DNA of 43,604 bases from Rubripirellula obstinata (GTDB lineage Bacteria > Planctomycetota > Planctomycetia > Pirellulales > Pirellulaceae). Under the pieces are notes generated by a model. It was not told the origin of the DNA and ran no database searches. It saw nothing but the letters and a program-made list of their open reading frames with translations. The stretch spans positions 1 through 43,604 of the forward strand of contig NZ_LWSK01000045.1 of NCBI RefSeq assembly GCF_001642955.1, in the 5' to 3' direction. A program made the translations under genes and the position numbers. Each line of letters opens with the position of its first letter. Within the stretch, counting starts at the first letter, position 1. Below, one piece after another: positions 24,442 to 33,878 of this stretch.

Positions 24442-24470
24442 AAAGTCGCACGTTCCTGAGGCGGGCGGGG

Positions 24471-24508
24471 AATTGCAATTTGCCATGTTGATCTCGCAAT
24501 TTGCAATC
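24471..24508. repeat. Diverged AATTGCAATTTGC repeat
   Basis: AATTGCAATTTGC and GCAATTTGCAATC surround CATGTTGATCT. The words resemble the arms of the AT-rich repeat at 17204-17307, but they are more diverged. The rest of the gap to 24635 holds nothing that I recognise. Confidence 0.6.
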
Positions 24509-24635
24509 ATGGCCTGGTTCATCGGCAAAACGCCCCCATCGCCGACAGCCCACTTCTAGCCGGGCTTTGTGGTTATACTTATGATCGTCGTAACCAGACA
24601 ATCTTTTCCTCGCAGCTCCCGCGGTCAACGGATCT

Positions 24636-25049
24636 ATGCCCGTCAAGATGCAACTCGCTCGGATCATCATTTCTGAGCTGACTGAAAATCAAGTCATCTA
24701 CTTGCAAGAAGTCGATGGCGAACGCGAGTTTCCGATTTTGATTGGAATCTTTGAAGCGACCAATATCGATCGGCGAGTCAAAGAAGACTACGAACCGCCG
24801 CGTCCCTTAACGCACGACTTGATTGCCAACGTCGCAGAATCGCTTGGTGCAACGATCGACCATGTGCTGATCAGCGATCTGGACCAGAGCACCTATTTCG
24901 CGAGATTGATTTTAATCAAAGAAGACGGAACCGAAATCGAAATTGATTCGCGTCCCAGTGATGCCATCGCAGTCGCCGTCACGTTTGATCCTCAGCTACC
25001 CATTTTTGTTTCCGAGCACGTGCTGCTGGAAGCAACTTCGAACGCTTGA
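24636..25049 (+). CDS. Bifunctional nuclease (BFN/DUF151) domain protein
   Basis: The 137-residue protein matches the BFN (DUF151) family. The segments are VIYLQEVDGEREFPILIGIFEA, RPLTHDLIANVAESLGATIDHVLI, YFARLILIKEDGTEIEIDSRPSDAIAVAV, and PIFVSEHVL. The SRPSDAIALA-like block is the family hallmark. Some members have nuclease activity, while in most bacteria the role is unknown. An ATG four codons inside (MQLARI) is an alternative start. Its stop is one base before the panC start, so the two are probably translationally coupled. Confidence 0.92.
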   Translation: MPVKMQLARIIISELTENQVIYLQEVDGEREFPILIGIFEATNIDRRVKEDYEPPRPLTHDLIANVAESLGATIDHVLISDLDQSTYFARLILIKEDGTEIEIDSRPSDAIAVAVTFDPQLPIFVSEHVLLEATSNA

Positions 25050-25050
25050 A

Positions 25051-25926
25051 GTGATTGAGACGATTCAAACATGCGACAAGATTCGCGACCTCGTTCTAAA
25101 ATTGCGAGGCCAGGGACAGACCGTTGGTTTGGTTCCGACGATGGGTGCGTTGCACGATGGTCACTTGTCGTTGGTGCATCAGAGTCTTGCCCAGTGTGAT
25201 CACACAGTCGTTTCGATCTTCGTCAATCCAACTCAGTTTGGACCAAGCGAAGATTTGGCAAAGTATCCCAGGACGTTGGATCGCGACTTGCAGCTTTTGG
25301 AAGACGCGAGCCAGCTAAAACATTCCAGCTCAAACGGTGATGTGCGGAAACCGATTGCATTTGTTCCCGCCAACGATGAAATGTATCCAGCCGGGTACAG
25401 CACCACCGTCGATCCGCCATCGATCGCGATGCCGTTGGAAGGCGAATTTCGGCCAGGCCATTTTCGCGGCGTAGCCACCGTGGTGCTAAAACTTTTTGCG
25501 GCAGCCCCAGCGAACGTTGCGTTCTTTGGCCGAAAAGATTTCCAACAGTTCAAAGTCATCCAACGCATGACAAGAGACTTAAATTTGGGCGTCGAATTAC
25601 GAGCTTGTGACACGGTTCGCGAACCGGACGGTTTGGCACTTAGCAGTCGCAATCGGTACCTGTCCCCCAGCGACCGCACCCGGGCTCTGTCGCTTTCTAA
25701 GGCGTTGTCGGCCTGCGAAGATCTGATTAATAAAGGAATTCGCGACGTTGACCACCTTACCCAAGCCATGCATCGCGAACTCGCTAACTTGGACAAGATC
25801 GACTATGCAGTCGTCGTCAATTCTGAAACACTACTGCCGATTGATAAAATTCAGGGCAGCGTTGTTGCTCTGATCGCAGCCCACGTTGGCGGAACTCGGT
25901 TGATTGACAATCGCGTTTTTTCTTAG
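25051..25926 (+). CDS. panC: Pantothenate synthetase
   Basis: PanC joins pantoate and beta-alanine using ATP in the last step of vitamin B5 synthesis. From the GTG at 25051 the protein has 291 residues, a normal length. A longer frame overlaps the BFN gene, so I reject the earlier start. [14 protein letters not shown] (residues 28-41) includes the HIGH-like motif. [47 protein letters not shown], and [11 protein letters not shown] are all family signatures. A short Ser/Asn-rich insertion lies around [13 protein letters not shown]. No other pantothenate gene is nearby. Confidence 0.95.
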   Translation: MIETIQTCDKIRDLVLKLRGQGQTVGLVPTMGALHDGHLSLVHQSLAQCDHTVVSIFVNPTQFGPSEDLAKYPRTLDRDLQLLEDASQLKHSSSNGDVRKPIAFVPANDEMYPAGYSTTVDPPSIAMPLEGEFRPGHFRGVATVVLKLFAAAPANVAFFGRKDFQQFKVIQRMTRDLNLGVELRACDTVREPDGLALSSRNRYLSPSDRTRALSLSKALSACEDLINKGIRDVDHLTQAMHRELANLDKIDYAVVVNSETLLPIDKIQGSVVALIAAHVGGTRLIDNRVFS

Positions 25927-25970
25927 CCGTCTTGTTCCGGCCGTCTTTACCCTTCACCGATTTCAAAATC

Positions 25971-26939
25971 ATGATTAAACGCATTCTTGTCACCGGCGGC
26001 GCTGGTTTTCTGGGTTCTTATCTTTGCGAACGCTTGCTCGATGACGGGCACGATGTGATCTGTTTGGATAACTTTTTTACCAGCCAGAAAACAAACGTCA
26101 CTCATTTGTTGAATCGCCCCAATTTTGAATTGATTCGCCATGACGTGACGCTTCCGATTTTTCTGGAAGTCGACCAGATCTACAACATGGCGTGCCCCGC
26201 CGCACCCGGTCACTACCAATACAATCCGATCAAGACGATCAAGACCAGTGTGATGGGAGCGATCAATATGCTTGGCGTTGCCAAACGATGCAACGCTCGG
26301 ATTTTGCAAGCCAGCACCAGCGAAGTTTACGGAGACCCCGAAGTTCACCCGCAAGTCGAAAGCTATCGCGGCAGCGTTAATCCGATCGGTCCACGTGCCT
26401 GTTACGACGAAGGCAAACGAGTCGCGGAAACTCTGTTCATGGATTACCACCGCAGCAACGGCGTTGACATTCGCATTGTGCGAATTTTCAATACGTATGG
26501 TCCGCGGATGCATCCTTACGATGGCCGCGTGGTTTCAAACTTCATTCGTCAAGCACTCGCCGGTGAAGACATCACGATCTTTGGCGACGGCGAACAGACG
26601 CGATCGTTCTGTTATCGCGACGACCTGATCGACGCTCATTTGGCGATGATGGAAGTCGAAGATTTCGTTGGGCCGGTCAACATTGGCAACCCGGTCGAGT
26701 TCACGATTCGCGAATTGGCTGAATTGGTGATCGAAATTTCCGGTTCAAAGAGCAAACTCGTCAAACGACCTCTCCCCGAAGACGACCCGACCCGTCGCCG
26801 ACCTGACATTTCGCTTGCGAAGGAAAAATTGGGCTGGGAACCGAAGATCGCCTTGGCCGATGGTCTGCAATCGACGATCGATTGGTTCAAGTCGATCAAC
26901 ATGAGCGACTATCGTGCGCCGACGCCCAATTACAGTTAG
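25971..26939 (+). CDS. UDP-glucuronate decarboxylase (UDP-xylose synthase type)
   Basis: This 322-residue extended SDR enzyme has the NAD-binding GGAGFLG (9-15), the STSEVYGD strand (115-122) and the Tyr145-Lys149 pair in CYDEGK. The block [20 protein letters not shown], with the YNPIKT segment, and the late [13 protein letters not shown] are characteristic of UDP-glucuronate decarboxylases, which make UDP-xylose for surface polysaccharides. The ATG at 25971 is preferred over an upstream TTG. It stands 44 bases after panC and 43 before the kinase gene on the same strand, so cotranscription is plausible. Confidence 0.92.
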   Translation: MIKRILVTGGAGFLGSYLCERLLDDGHDVICLDNFFTSQKTNVTHLLNRPNFELIRHDVTLPIFLEVDQIYNMACPAAPGHYQYNPIKTIKTSVMGAINMLGVAKRCNARILQASTSEVYGDPEVHPQVESYRGSVNPIGPRACYDEGKRVAETLFMDYHRSNGVDIRIVRIFNTYGPRMHPYDGRVVSNFIRQALAGEDITIFGDGEQTRSFCYRDDLIDAHLAMMEVEDFVGPVNIGNPVEFTIRELAELVIEISGSKSKLVKRPLPEDDPTRRRPDISLAKEKLGWEPKIALADGLQSTIDWFKSINMSDYRAPTPNYS

Positions 26940-26982
26940 GATAAGTTGAAATTCATTCCAACCTTCTTGGATCTGAAAATCG

Positions 26983-28317
26983 ATGTCCGGAAAACGATCC
27001 AACCGTCAAAGCGGCGATACGACGGGATCGTTGCATGGCAACCCATTGGATTCGGATTTTGGGTTGGAACCGACCGTGGACTGGGTTGGGGAAGCGGACG
27101 CGTTTCCGGAACTGCCCCAAGATCGCTATGTGATCGTCGAAGAATTGCAGCACGGTGGCATGGGCGTGATTTTTCGTGCGGTCGATCGGCAACTGTGTCG
27201 CGAGGTTGCAATCAAGTTGCTGCGGCGCGACCGAGCTGATTGTGTCGCGAGCTTGCGGGATTTCGAGACCGAAGCACACATCATGAGCTTTCTGTCTCAT
27301 CCAGGCGTGACGCCAATCTACGATCGCGGACACACCAACGATGGCCGTCCGTTTCACGTGATGAAACTGATCGACGGGGCAACTTTGTCGGAATTAATGA
27401 ACCAGAGTCGAGTTCCACTGGCAAGATTGTTGAGTGTTTTTGCCAAGACGTGTGAAATCGTTGCCTTCGCTCATTCGCGTGACATTGTTCACCTGGATCT
27501 AAAGCCAAGCAATGTGATGGTGGGTTCGTTCGGCGAAGTCAACGTGATGGATTGGGGATTGGCCCGTTACAGTTCTCCTGCGAAAGAATTCCACGACGTC
27601 GCAAACTCGATTGGTAATGTTAACTACGACCTGAGTGCAGAACCGTCGCCGGTTCGCGGCACACCGGCCTACATGTCACCCGAACAAGCGTTGGGCAGGA
27701 AACTGGATGAGCGAACCGACGTATTTGGGCTCGGTTGTATTCTGTGCGAAATTCTAACCGGTTCGCCACCATACGACGGCAGTGCAATGAACAAAGTCTA
27801 TCGCTCAGCGGCACGCGCTCGTTTAGAAAAGGCTTATCAACGTCTTGATTCGGCAAGCGTTGATGCGTCGCTGATTCGTTTGGCAAAGTATTGTTTGCAA
27901 GCCGATCCAGACGATCGGCCTGCCAACGCGTGGATCGTCGCAAGAGTCGTTTTGGATCATCAGGAATCGGCACTCAGCCAAGTTCGCAACGACATGGATC
28001 GTTTTTTCGAATTGTCGTCTGACCTGTTTTGCATCGCCGATTTTCAGGGATTCTTTCGCCGCGTCAACGGAAACTTTTCGCGAGTTCTGGGGTACCACGA
28101 ACATGACATTCTTTCAAAGCCGTTTTTAGATTTTGTTCACCCGGACGATCACGAAAAAACGCTCGCGATCATGGGCGACTTGGACGCGGGCAACCCGGTC
28201 ATTCGGTTTCGCAATCGCTATCGAACCGCGGCGGGCGACTATATCGAATTAGAATGGACGGCCAAGACGATCGAAGAGGAAGACGTTATCTTTGCGGTCG
28301 CACGAGAAGTTTTCTAA
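26983..28317 (+). CDS. Cytoplasmic Ser/Thr kinase with C-terminal PAS domain
   Basis: The 444-residue protein has a Hanks-type kinase domain at about residues 50-325: a Gly-rich loop (QHGGMGVIFRA), the invariant Lys78 in VAIKLL, the catalytic loop HLDLKPSN with Asp172, and DWG at 190-192 in place of DFG. APE is present as SPEQ. Residues 330-444 form a PAS domain (DMDRFFELSSDLFCIADFQG, FSRVLGYHEHDIL, FVHPDDHEKTL). No membrane segment is visible, so the PAS sensor is probably cytoplasmic and may tune kinase activity. HLDLKPSN is a variation of HRDLKPEN. GGAT stands upstream of the ATG. Confidence 0.92.
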   Translation: MSGKRSNRQSGDTTGSLHGNPLDSDFGLEPTVDWVGEADAFPELPQDRYVIVEELQHGGMGVIFRAVDRQLCREVAIKLLRRDRADCVASLRDFETEAHIMSFLSHPGVTPIYDRGHTNDGRPFHVMKLIDGATLSELMNQSRVPLARLLSVFAKTCEIVAFAHSRDIVHLDLKPSNVMVGSFGEVNVMDWGLARYSSPAKEFHDVANSIGNVNYDLSAEPSPVRGTPAYMSPEQALGRKLDERTDVFGLGCILCEILTGSPPYDGSAMNKVYRSAARARLEKAYQRLDSASVDASLIRLAKYCLQADPDDRPANAWIVARVVLDHQESALSQVRNDMDRFFELSSDLFCIADFQGFFRRVNGNFSRVLGYHEHDILSKPFLDFVHPDDHEKTLAIMGDLDAGNPVIRFRNRYRTAAGDYIELEWTAKTIEEEDVIFAVAREVF

Positions 28318-28347
28318 AGCCATTTTGTCCACGAAACACAACAAGTC

Positions 28348-29898
28348 ATGATGACGTTTTCCTTTCGTTGGTTGCTTTTCCGTGCTTCGGTTTGCGTGCT
28401 GGCGACGCTCTGCTCGATTGAAAACAGTTTTGCTGATGGTGGCGTGCTGAACTTTTCGTTGTCCGATGAGAGCACATCCGAGCCCGTGATCAGTCGCGTT
28501 GAACTGTGGCGTCCAGAGTCCCAGCGGAAAGGTCGCCCGCTCGCTTTGATGCCGGTCCGAAAAACCGTGCCAGCCGGAATCGGGATGGTGGTCGATCGGA
28601 GCGTGGAATTGTCGTTGCCAGAGGGAGCGTATCGGTTTCGGATTGTTCGAGGGCCAGAGTATCGAATCATCAGCGGTGATTTTTCGCTGGAGAAGACTAG
28701 CCTGGACGACCATCACGTTGACTTGCCGCGGATGGTCAACATGCTGGCCGAAGGCTGGGTGTCCGGCGATTGTTTGGTTCCGCCTTCCGCCTACAGTTTT
28801 CCGCTGCGGATGGCGTCGGAGGATCTGCACGTGGCAACCGTTGCTGGCGAAATTCCGGCGCGTCCGATCGCCGGACGCGGCGACGATGACCCGATCGTGT
28901 TCGATCCAACCTGGATTCGTCACGACGCAGCGTTCTTGGATGGACTGGCGATCATCGGACCGTCAAAAGCAATCGACGATGAGTTGCCGATCGACACACT
29001 GCTGCGATGCAAAGAATCATCGGACGTCGTTTCCGTGATCGAAAACCCGTTCGCTTGGCAGTTACCGGTGTGGTTGGCGACGGAGAAAATTGATGGCGTG
29101 TTTGTTCTGGGTGATTGGTTGCGTTTAGACCGAAAGGTCATGCGTGTTGCGGGTGGGCGGTCAGTTCAAAGTTTGATGAAATGCCACGCGCAGGCGGTTG
29201 GTCAGTGGGCTGAAACGATCTACCATCAAATGTTGGAAGCCGGGCTGCAGATTGCGCCGATGGCCGGTAGCGGTGACGGATCAGGCAAAACACCGATCGG
29301 CTACAACCGGACTTACGTGACGACCAGTGCTCGCAGTTACGGCGAACAAGACGATCAACCGACCGCTCCTGCTTCGGTTAACGAGTGGTGGTTGGCGGCA
29401 ATTGCAGGCCAATCAGTGGTCACCAACGGGCCTTGTTTACGTCCCACGTTGGCCGGCAAGATCCCTGGGCATGTGTTTGAAGCAACAGCCGGCGAAGTAT
29501 TGAATCTGCGTCCGGAACTTCGATTAGCCGTCCGCGATCCAGTCGATTATCTCGACGTGATTCACAACGGCACGGTACGCTACAGTGCTAGGTTAGACGA
29601 ATTCGCCAAGGCCGGTGGTCAGATTCCGCCGCTGGAAATTAAGGAAAGCGGATGGGTGATCGTCCGAGTTGTCACCGCCCACGAAGATCATTTGCGTGCC
29701 GCGTTTAGTGCGCCTTGGTACATCGTTTACGATGATCAGCCGCGGGTGACCGCAGAGTCGGTAAAGTTTTTTGCGGATTGGTTGAAAGAGTACGAGCGGC
29801 GTTTGCTGGACTTACCCGCCGATGATTTGCGAAAACACATCCCGCATGTAAAACGCGCCCGCCAGTTTTGGTCGTCGAAGACGCCGACGATTCAGTAG
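28348..29898 (+). CDS. Secreted CehA/McbA-like protein without the His-x-His metal motif
   Basis: The 516-residue protein has a signal peptide (residues 1-29). Its layout follows CehA/McbA-type metallohydrolases: GWVSGD at 136-141 where active members have GDLHVH, a GSGDGSG loop at 307-313 followed by GYNRTYV, then W-(x)n-AIAGQSVVTNGPCLRPTLAG and a C-terminal beta domain (ESGWVIVRVVTA). The metal-binding histidines of the GDLHVH motif are Leu143 and Pro145 here, so hydrolase activity is doubtful. The match is by eye. It lies 30 bases after the kinase gene on the same strand and is followed by a palindrome. Confidence 0.7.
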   Translation: MMTFSFRWLLFRASVCVLATLCSIENSFADGGVLNFSLSDESTSEPVISRVELWRPESQRKGRPLALMPVRKTVPAGIGMVVDRSVELSLPEGAYRFRIVRGPEYRIISGDFSLEKTSLDDHHVDLPRMVNMLAEGWVSGDCLVPPSAYSFPLRMASEDLHVATVAGEIPARPIAGRGDDDPIVFDPTWIRHDAAFLDGLAIIGPSKAIDDELPIDTLLRCKESSDVVSVIENPFAWQLPVWLATEKIDGVFVLGDWLRLDRKVMRVAGGRSVQSLMKCHAQAVGQWAETIYHQMLEAGLQIAPMAGSGDGSGKTPIGYNRTYVTTSARSYGEQDDQPTAPASVNEWWLAAIAGQSVVTNGPCLRPTLAGKIPGHVFEATAGEVLNLRPELRLAVRDPVDYLDVIHNGTVRYSARLDEFAKAGGQIPPLEIKESGWVIVRVVTAHEDHLRAAFSAPWYIVYDDQPRVTAESVKFFADWLKEYERRLLDLPADDLRKHIPHVKRARQFWSSKTPTIQ

Positions 29899-29907
29899 TG
29901 CGGCAAC

Positions 29908-29995
29908 GTAGGCCGGAACAAGCGCAGCGCAGTTCCGGCAATTGCATTGTACTGCCTTGGATTGCCGGAACTGCGCTAAGCTTGTTCCGGCCTAC
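29908..29995. repeat. GTAGGCCGGAACAAGCG palindrome
   Basis: The arms at 29908-29942 and 29961-29995 pair over 35 positions with two mismatches, around an 18-base loop. The outer end GTAGGCCG is shared with the GTAGGCCGTAGCGAG class, while the inside is different. It lies nine bases after the stop of the CehA/McbA-like gene. Confidence 0.92.
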
Positions 29996-30024
29996 ATTTA
30001 TTCCAATCACAACAAGGCCTCTTG

Positions 30025-30663
30025 ATGTCCTTCCAAACCATTCATGTCCCAGATGCGATCGCGCAATCCGAACTGCCCAGCGCCGCTCTTGAATTGATCG
30101 ACCGTGTCAACGAATCGATCGAATCATTCATGCTGGCCAACGACCGGGTGATCGAGAACTTTGTGACTTGCGATTTTCATTTGGTCGGGCAGGCTTTGAT
30201 GTGGATTCATCAAAACCAACTTTGCGCCGGCGATCGGTTTTGCGAACTGGGCAGCGGTGTCGGCGGCGCTACCTTGCTGGCCGCGATGCCCGGACCGATG
30301 CCGGCGATGGAATCCGTCGGGATTGAGATTGAACCGGAACTGGTGGATCAATCGATCTTGTTGGCGGATTCGCTGGAAGAGTTATTAGGTAACTCAGCCG
30401 ATTTCTTTTGCGGCAGTTTTGTCCCGCGCGACGATCTGGATTTTTCAACTCTGGATCGTGAAATTGAAAACGTCGTGACGGATTCGGGTGACGTTTTTGA
30501 TGAGATTGGTTTGGCGATGGACGACTTTGATTTGTTTTTCGCGTTCCCCTGGCCGGGCGAGTCATCTTTCTTTGAAACGGTCGTTGACCAGTGTGCCGCC
30601 AACGGTGCTTTGTTGTTAACGTATGGCGGACGTGAAGGTATGAAACTACTCAGGAAAATTTAG
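30025..30663 (+). CDS. Class I SAM-dependent methyltransferase-like protein
   Basis: The 212-residue protein has a helical N-terminus, then the SAM-binding motif I as FCELGSGVGGATLLAAM, motif II as VGIEIEPELVDQS, and a later FDLFFAFPWPGESSF that fits motif IV. The substrate is not evident. It starts at an ATG (a TTG stands just before it), with AAGG upstream. It ends seven bases before the M24 peptidase gene, so both are in one operon with accB and accC. Confidence 0.8.
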   Translation: MSFQTIHVPDAIAQSELPSAALELIDRVNESIESFMLANDRVIENFVTCDFHLVGQALMWIHQNQLCAGDRFCELGSGVGGATLLAAMPGPMPAMESVGIEIEPELVDQSILLADSLEELLGNSADFFCGSFVPRDDLDFSTLDREIENVVTDSGDVFDEIGLAMDDFDLFFAFPWPGESSFFETVVDQCAANGALLLTYGGREGMKLLRKI

Positions 30664-30670
30664 AGACAAC

Positions 30671-31792
30671 ATGGTTCAAACTAGCCCCGATTATCCAGCA
30701 CGAATTGAACGCGTTCGCAGTCGCCTTGTCGATATTGATGGAAACGGAAACCACTGTGACGGGTTTCTGATAACCGACATTTTAAACGTTCGCTACCTGA
30801 CTGGATTCACGGGTTCCAGCGGTTACTTGTTGGTGACTGATCGTGACGCCGTGATCCTTAGCGACGGACGGTACGACGTTCAGTTGGCCCGGCAATGTCC
30901 ATCGATGACCAAGGCGATCAGGCCACCGACGCAGAAGATTACTGAACTGGCCGTCGAGGTGATTGCTGATTTGAAGTTGAAAACCGTTGCCGTCGAAGCA
31001 GCCGATTTGACGCTGGCCGCGATGTCGGAACTGTCAACCGAAAGTCCCGATACAACTTGGTTGGAATCGTCCGGCGTGGTCGAACTGTTTCGTCAGATCA
31101 AAGACGAATACGAAATTGGTTTGATCCGAAGTGCGGCCGACATCGCGCAGCGGTCACTGACAAAGACTCTGGCTGGTTTAAACGAACAGACCACCGAACG
31201 CCAGTTTGCATTGGATCTGGAAAACGCGATGCGAATGGATTCGGCCGACGGAGTCAGTTTCGACATCATTGCCGGGTTCGGCGAAACCGGCGGGCTGCCT
31301 CATTATCGACCGGCCGATCGAGCGCTGGCGAATCACCAGACCGTTTTGATTGATTGGGGAGCCTGTGTTTCGGGCTACGCCAGCGATATCACGCGAACGT
31401 TTCATCGCGACGGTGCCAGCGATCGGTTTCGGTCTGCTTATGAAGCCGTTTTGGAAGCGAATTTGGCGGCGATTGACGCGATTCGGCCGGGTGCGAGCTG
31501 TGCATCGATCGATGCGGTGGCTCGTGACGTGCTGCGGAAGCATGGTTTGGCGGACGCGTTCCTGCATTCGCTTGGGCATGGCATCGGTTTGTTCATCCAC
31601 GAAGGACCGCGTTTGGCCGAAATCTCAACCGAAACGCTGCAACCGGGCATGGTCGTGACCGTGGAACCAGGCGTCTATTTCGCGGGCGATTTTGGGATTC
31701 GTATCGAAGATGACGTCCTGGTTACCCCGGATGGGGCCGAGGTGATGACCAGTCTGCCAAAGGGTCTCGATGATTGTCGGTTGATGCTGTAA
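30671..31792 (+). CDS. M24-family Xaa-Pro aminopeptidase
   Basis: The 373-residue protein has an N-terminal creatinase-like domain ([19 protein letters not shown] is the usual start) and a pita-bread peptidase domain. All five metal ligands are visible: Asp228 and Asp239 in [19 protein letters not shown], His303 in [13 protein letters not shown], Glu332 in VTVEPGVYF, and Glu346 in [10 protein letters not shown]. Such enzymes release N-terminal residues next to proline, or act as Xaa-Pro dipeptidases. It lies directly upstream of accB and accC, an arrangement often seen in bacteria. Confidence 0.93.
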   Translation: MVQTSPDYPARIERVRSRLVDIDGNGNHCDGFLITDILNVRYLTGFTGSSGYLLVTDRDAVILSDGRYDVQLARQCPSMTKAIRPPTQKITELAVEVIADLKLKTVAVEAADLTLAAMSELSTESPDTTWLESSGVVELFRQIKDEYEIGLIRSAADIAQRSLTKTLAGLNEQTTERQFALDLENAMRMDSADGVSFDIIAGFGETGGLPHYRPADRALANHQTVLIDWGACVSGYASDITRTFHRDGASDRFRSAYEAVLEANLAAIDAIRPGASCASIDAVARDVLRKHGLADAFLHSLGHGIGLFIHEGPRLAEISTETLQPGMVVTVEPGVYFAGDFGIRIEDDVLVTPDGAEVMTSLPKGLDDCRLML

Positions 31793-31865
31793 ATTGATGC
31801 GTTCCCGCGGCTATCAACCGCTGCATTGACCTGATTTTTCCAATCTATCTGACCACGAGTCCAGT

Positions 31866-32348
31866 ATGAGCAAGGGCGGTAAGCCAAAAGATGTGTTCGA
31901 TGTCGAACGCATCCGACAGATCATCGAACTGATGGAAGAGCACGATCTTTCGGAAGTCGATCTTCAACAGGGCGATGAAAAGATCAAATTGGGTCGCGGA
32001 CAGGCTGGCGGCGCACCGGTTTACGCTCCCGCACCGGTTGCGGCGGCCCCAGCGGCATCGTCTGCGGCATCATCCGGTGGCGGCGGATCGGCTGCGGTCG
32101 ATGATGGATCGACGACGATCAACGCCCCGATGATCGGAACGTTTTACTCCAAGGCCAACCCGGAATCACCGGCCTTCGTCAAGGTCGGCGACCACGTCGG
32201 CCCCGACACAGTGGTTTGCATCGTCGAAGCCATGAAGGTTTTCAACGAAATCCCAGCCGAATGTAGCGGCAAGATTCTGGAAGTCTTGGTCAGCGACCAG
32301 CAGGCCGTCGATTTCGGTAAGCCGATGTTCCGCATACAACCGGATTGA
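31866..32348 (+). CDS. accB: Acetyl-CoA carboxylase biotin carboxyl carrier protein
   Basis: The 160-residue protein carries biotin between the carboxylase and transferase steps of acetyl-CoA carboxylase. An N-terminal helical region (residues 10-45) is followed by an Ala/Pro/Ser/Gly-rich linker (50-80) and a biotinyl domain with EAMKVFNEI, in which Lys124 is biotinylated. GTFYSKANPESPAFVKVGD is typical. accC begins four bases after its stop, so the pair is coupled. Confidence 0.96.
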   Translation: MSKGGKPKDVFDVERIRQIIELMEEHDLSEVDLQQGDEKIKLGRGQAGGAPVYAPAPVAAAPAASSAASSGGGGSAAVDDGSTTINAPMIGTFYSKANPESPAFVKVGDHVGPDTVVCIVEAMKVFNEIPAECSGKILEVLVSDQQAVDFGKPMFRIQPD

Positions 32349-32351
32349 TGC

Positions 32352-33695
32352 GTGTTTGAAAAAATTCTAATCGCCAACCGTGGCGAGATTGCTGTGCGGA
32401 TTATCCGCGCCGCGCGAGAAATGGGAATCGGTACCGTGGCGGTTTACAGCCAAGCGGATGCCGAATCGATGCACGTCAAATTGGCCGACGAAGCCTTTTG
32501 CGTCGGAACCGCGCGTTCAGCCGACAGCTATCTGAAAATTGACCAGATCATTGCCGCGGCGGAAGTCGCCGGAGTGGACGCGGTCCATCCCGGTTACGGC
32601 TTCCTGGCGGAGAACGCGCAGTTCAACGAAATGTGTCGCGAAAGCGGGTTCGAGTTCATCGGTCCCAGCCCAACCGCGATGGAAAAGCTTGGCGACAAGA
32701 ACACCGCACGTTCGATGGCGATCGCCAACGATGTGCCTGTTGTTCCCGGCAGCGATGGATTGATCGAAGACGACGAAGCGGCGATCAAAGCGGCTGACGA
32801 AATCGGTTTTCCTGTTTTGATCAAAGCGACCGCCGGTGGTGGTGGCAAAGGCATGCGAGTCGCCGAGGATCGCGATTCGTTGGTCGCCGCCGTCAACGCG
32901 GCTCGCAACGAAGCACTCGCGGCATTCGGCAACGGCGGCGTTTACTTAGAACGTTACGTCGGACGACCGCGTCACATCGAAGTCCAGGTGATCGCCGACA
33001 CGCACGGAAACGTCTGTCACTTGATGGAACGTGATTGCAGTGTGCAGCGTCGCCACCAAAAACTGATCGAAGAAGCCCCCAGCCCAAACCTGCCCGAAGC
33101 ACGTCGCCAAGAAATCTGCGAAGCCGCCGTGCGAATGATTCGCGGTGCCGATTACAGCAACGCGGGAACGGTCGAATTCATTGTCGATCAGAACGACGAT
33201 TTCTTCTTCATCGAAGTCAACGCACGGATCCAGGTGGAACATCCGGTGTCCGAGATGATCACGGGCGTGGATTTGATCAAGGAACAAATTCGCGTTGCCG
33301 CGGGCGAGCCGTTGTCGTTTTCGCAGGAAGACATCAAATGCACCGGTCACGCGATTGAATGTCGGATCAACGCTGAAAACCCAGACAAAAACTTCCAACC
33401 GAGTGCCGGGAAGATTACTCATTTTTATGCACCCGGTGGTTTTGGCGTTCGCTTCGATTCGCATGTCTACGGCGGCTACACGGTCCCACCGTTTTACGAT
33501 TCCATGATCGGAAAGTTGATCGTCCACCAACCGACTCGCGAATTGGCGATCGCGACGATGCGGCGGGCACTTTCGGAAATGCAAGTCGAAGGAATCTCGA
33601 CGACCGCTTCGTTCCATGACGCGGTTTTGCAGCATCCAGAATTTGTTTCAGGAAAACACGACACCAAGTTTGTAGAACGCGAATTTCTTCCTTAG
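32352..33695 (+). CDS. accC: Acetyl-CoA carboxylase biotin carboxylase subunit
   Basis: The 447-residue protein carboxylates biotin on AccB with ATP and bicarbonate. It begins at a GTG with [20 protein letters not shown]. The ATP-grasp Gly-rich loop is [33 protein letters not shown] and [18 protein letters not shown] are the family signatures, with the conserved Glu, Asn and Arg present. The length is normal. A hairpin follows its stop. No accA or accD gene is in the window. Confidence 0.97.
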   Translation: MFEKILIANRGEIAVRIIRAAREMGIGTVAVYSQADAESMHVKLADEAFCVGTARSADSYLKIDQIIAAAEVAGVDAVHPGYGFLAENAQFNEMCRESGFEFIGPSPTAMEKLGDKNTARSMAIANDVPVVPGSDGLIEDDEAAIKAADEIGFPVLIKATAGGGGKGMRVAEDRDSLVAAVNAARNEALAAFGNGGVYLERYVGRPRHIEVQVIADTHGNVCHLMERDCSVQRRHQKLIEEAPSPNLPEARRQEICEAAVRMIRGADYSNAGTVEFIVDQNDDFFFIEVNARIQVEHPVSEMITGVDLIKEQIRVAAGEPLSFSQEDIKCTGHAIECRINAENPDKNFQPSAGKITHFYAPGGFGVRFDSHVYGGYTVPPFYDSMIGKLIVHQPTRELAIATMRRALSEMQVEGISTTASFHDAVLQHPEFVSGKHDTKFVEREFLP

Positions 33696-33707
33696 GAACT
33701 GCATTTC

Positions 33708-33732
33708 ACCTCTCCCGCCCCGCGGGAGAGGT
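33708..33732. repeat. Perfect 11-bp hairpin ACCTCTCCCGC with CCC loop
   Basis: The arms 33708-33718 and 33722-33732 are perfectly complementary around a three-base CCC loop. A GAGGGAGAGGGC run follows. It lies 12 bases after accC. There is no T-run, so it is not a standard terminator. The core is shared with the stem-loop at 2461-2497. The rest of the gap to 33878 shows nothing I recognise. Confidence 0.82.
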
Positions 33733-33878
33733 CGAGCCTAAGCGAGGGAGAGGGCAGAGCGCATTCGATGCATGCGCTACCCCCTGCCGTGCATGAGAGG
33801 CCGACCTCGCCCGCTGCGTGGTGGAGGCGAATGTTGGTGTACAGAATGATGTTTCCAGGTTTTAGTTAGTAGGTACCC

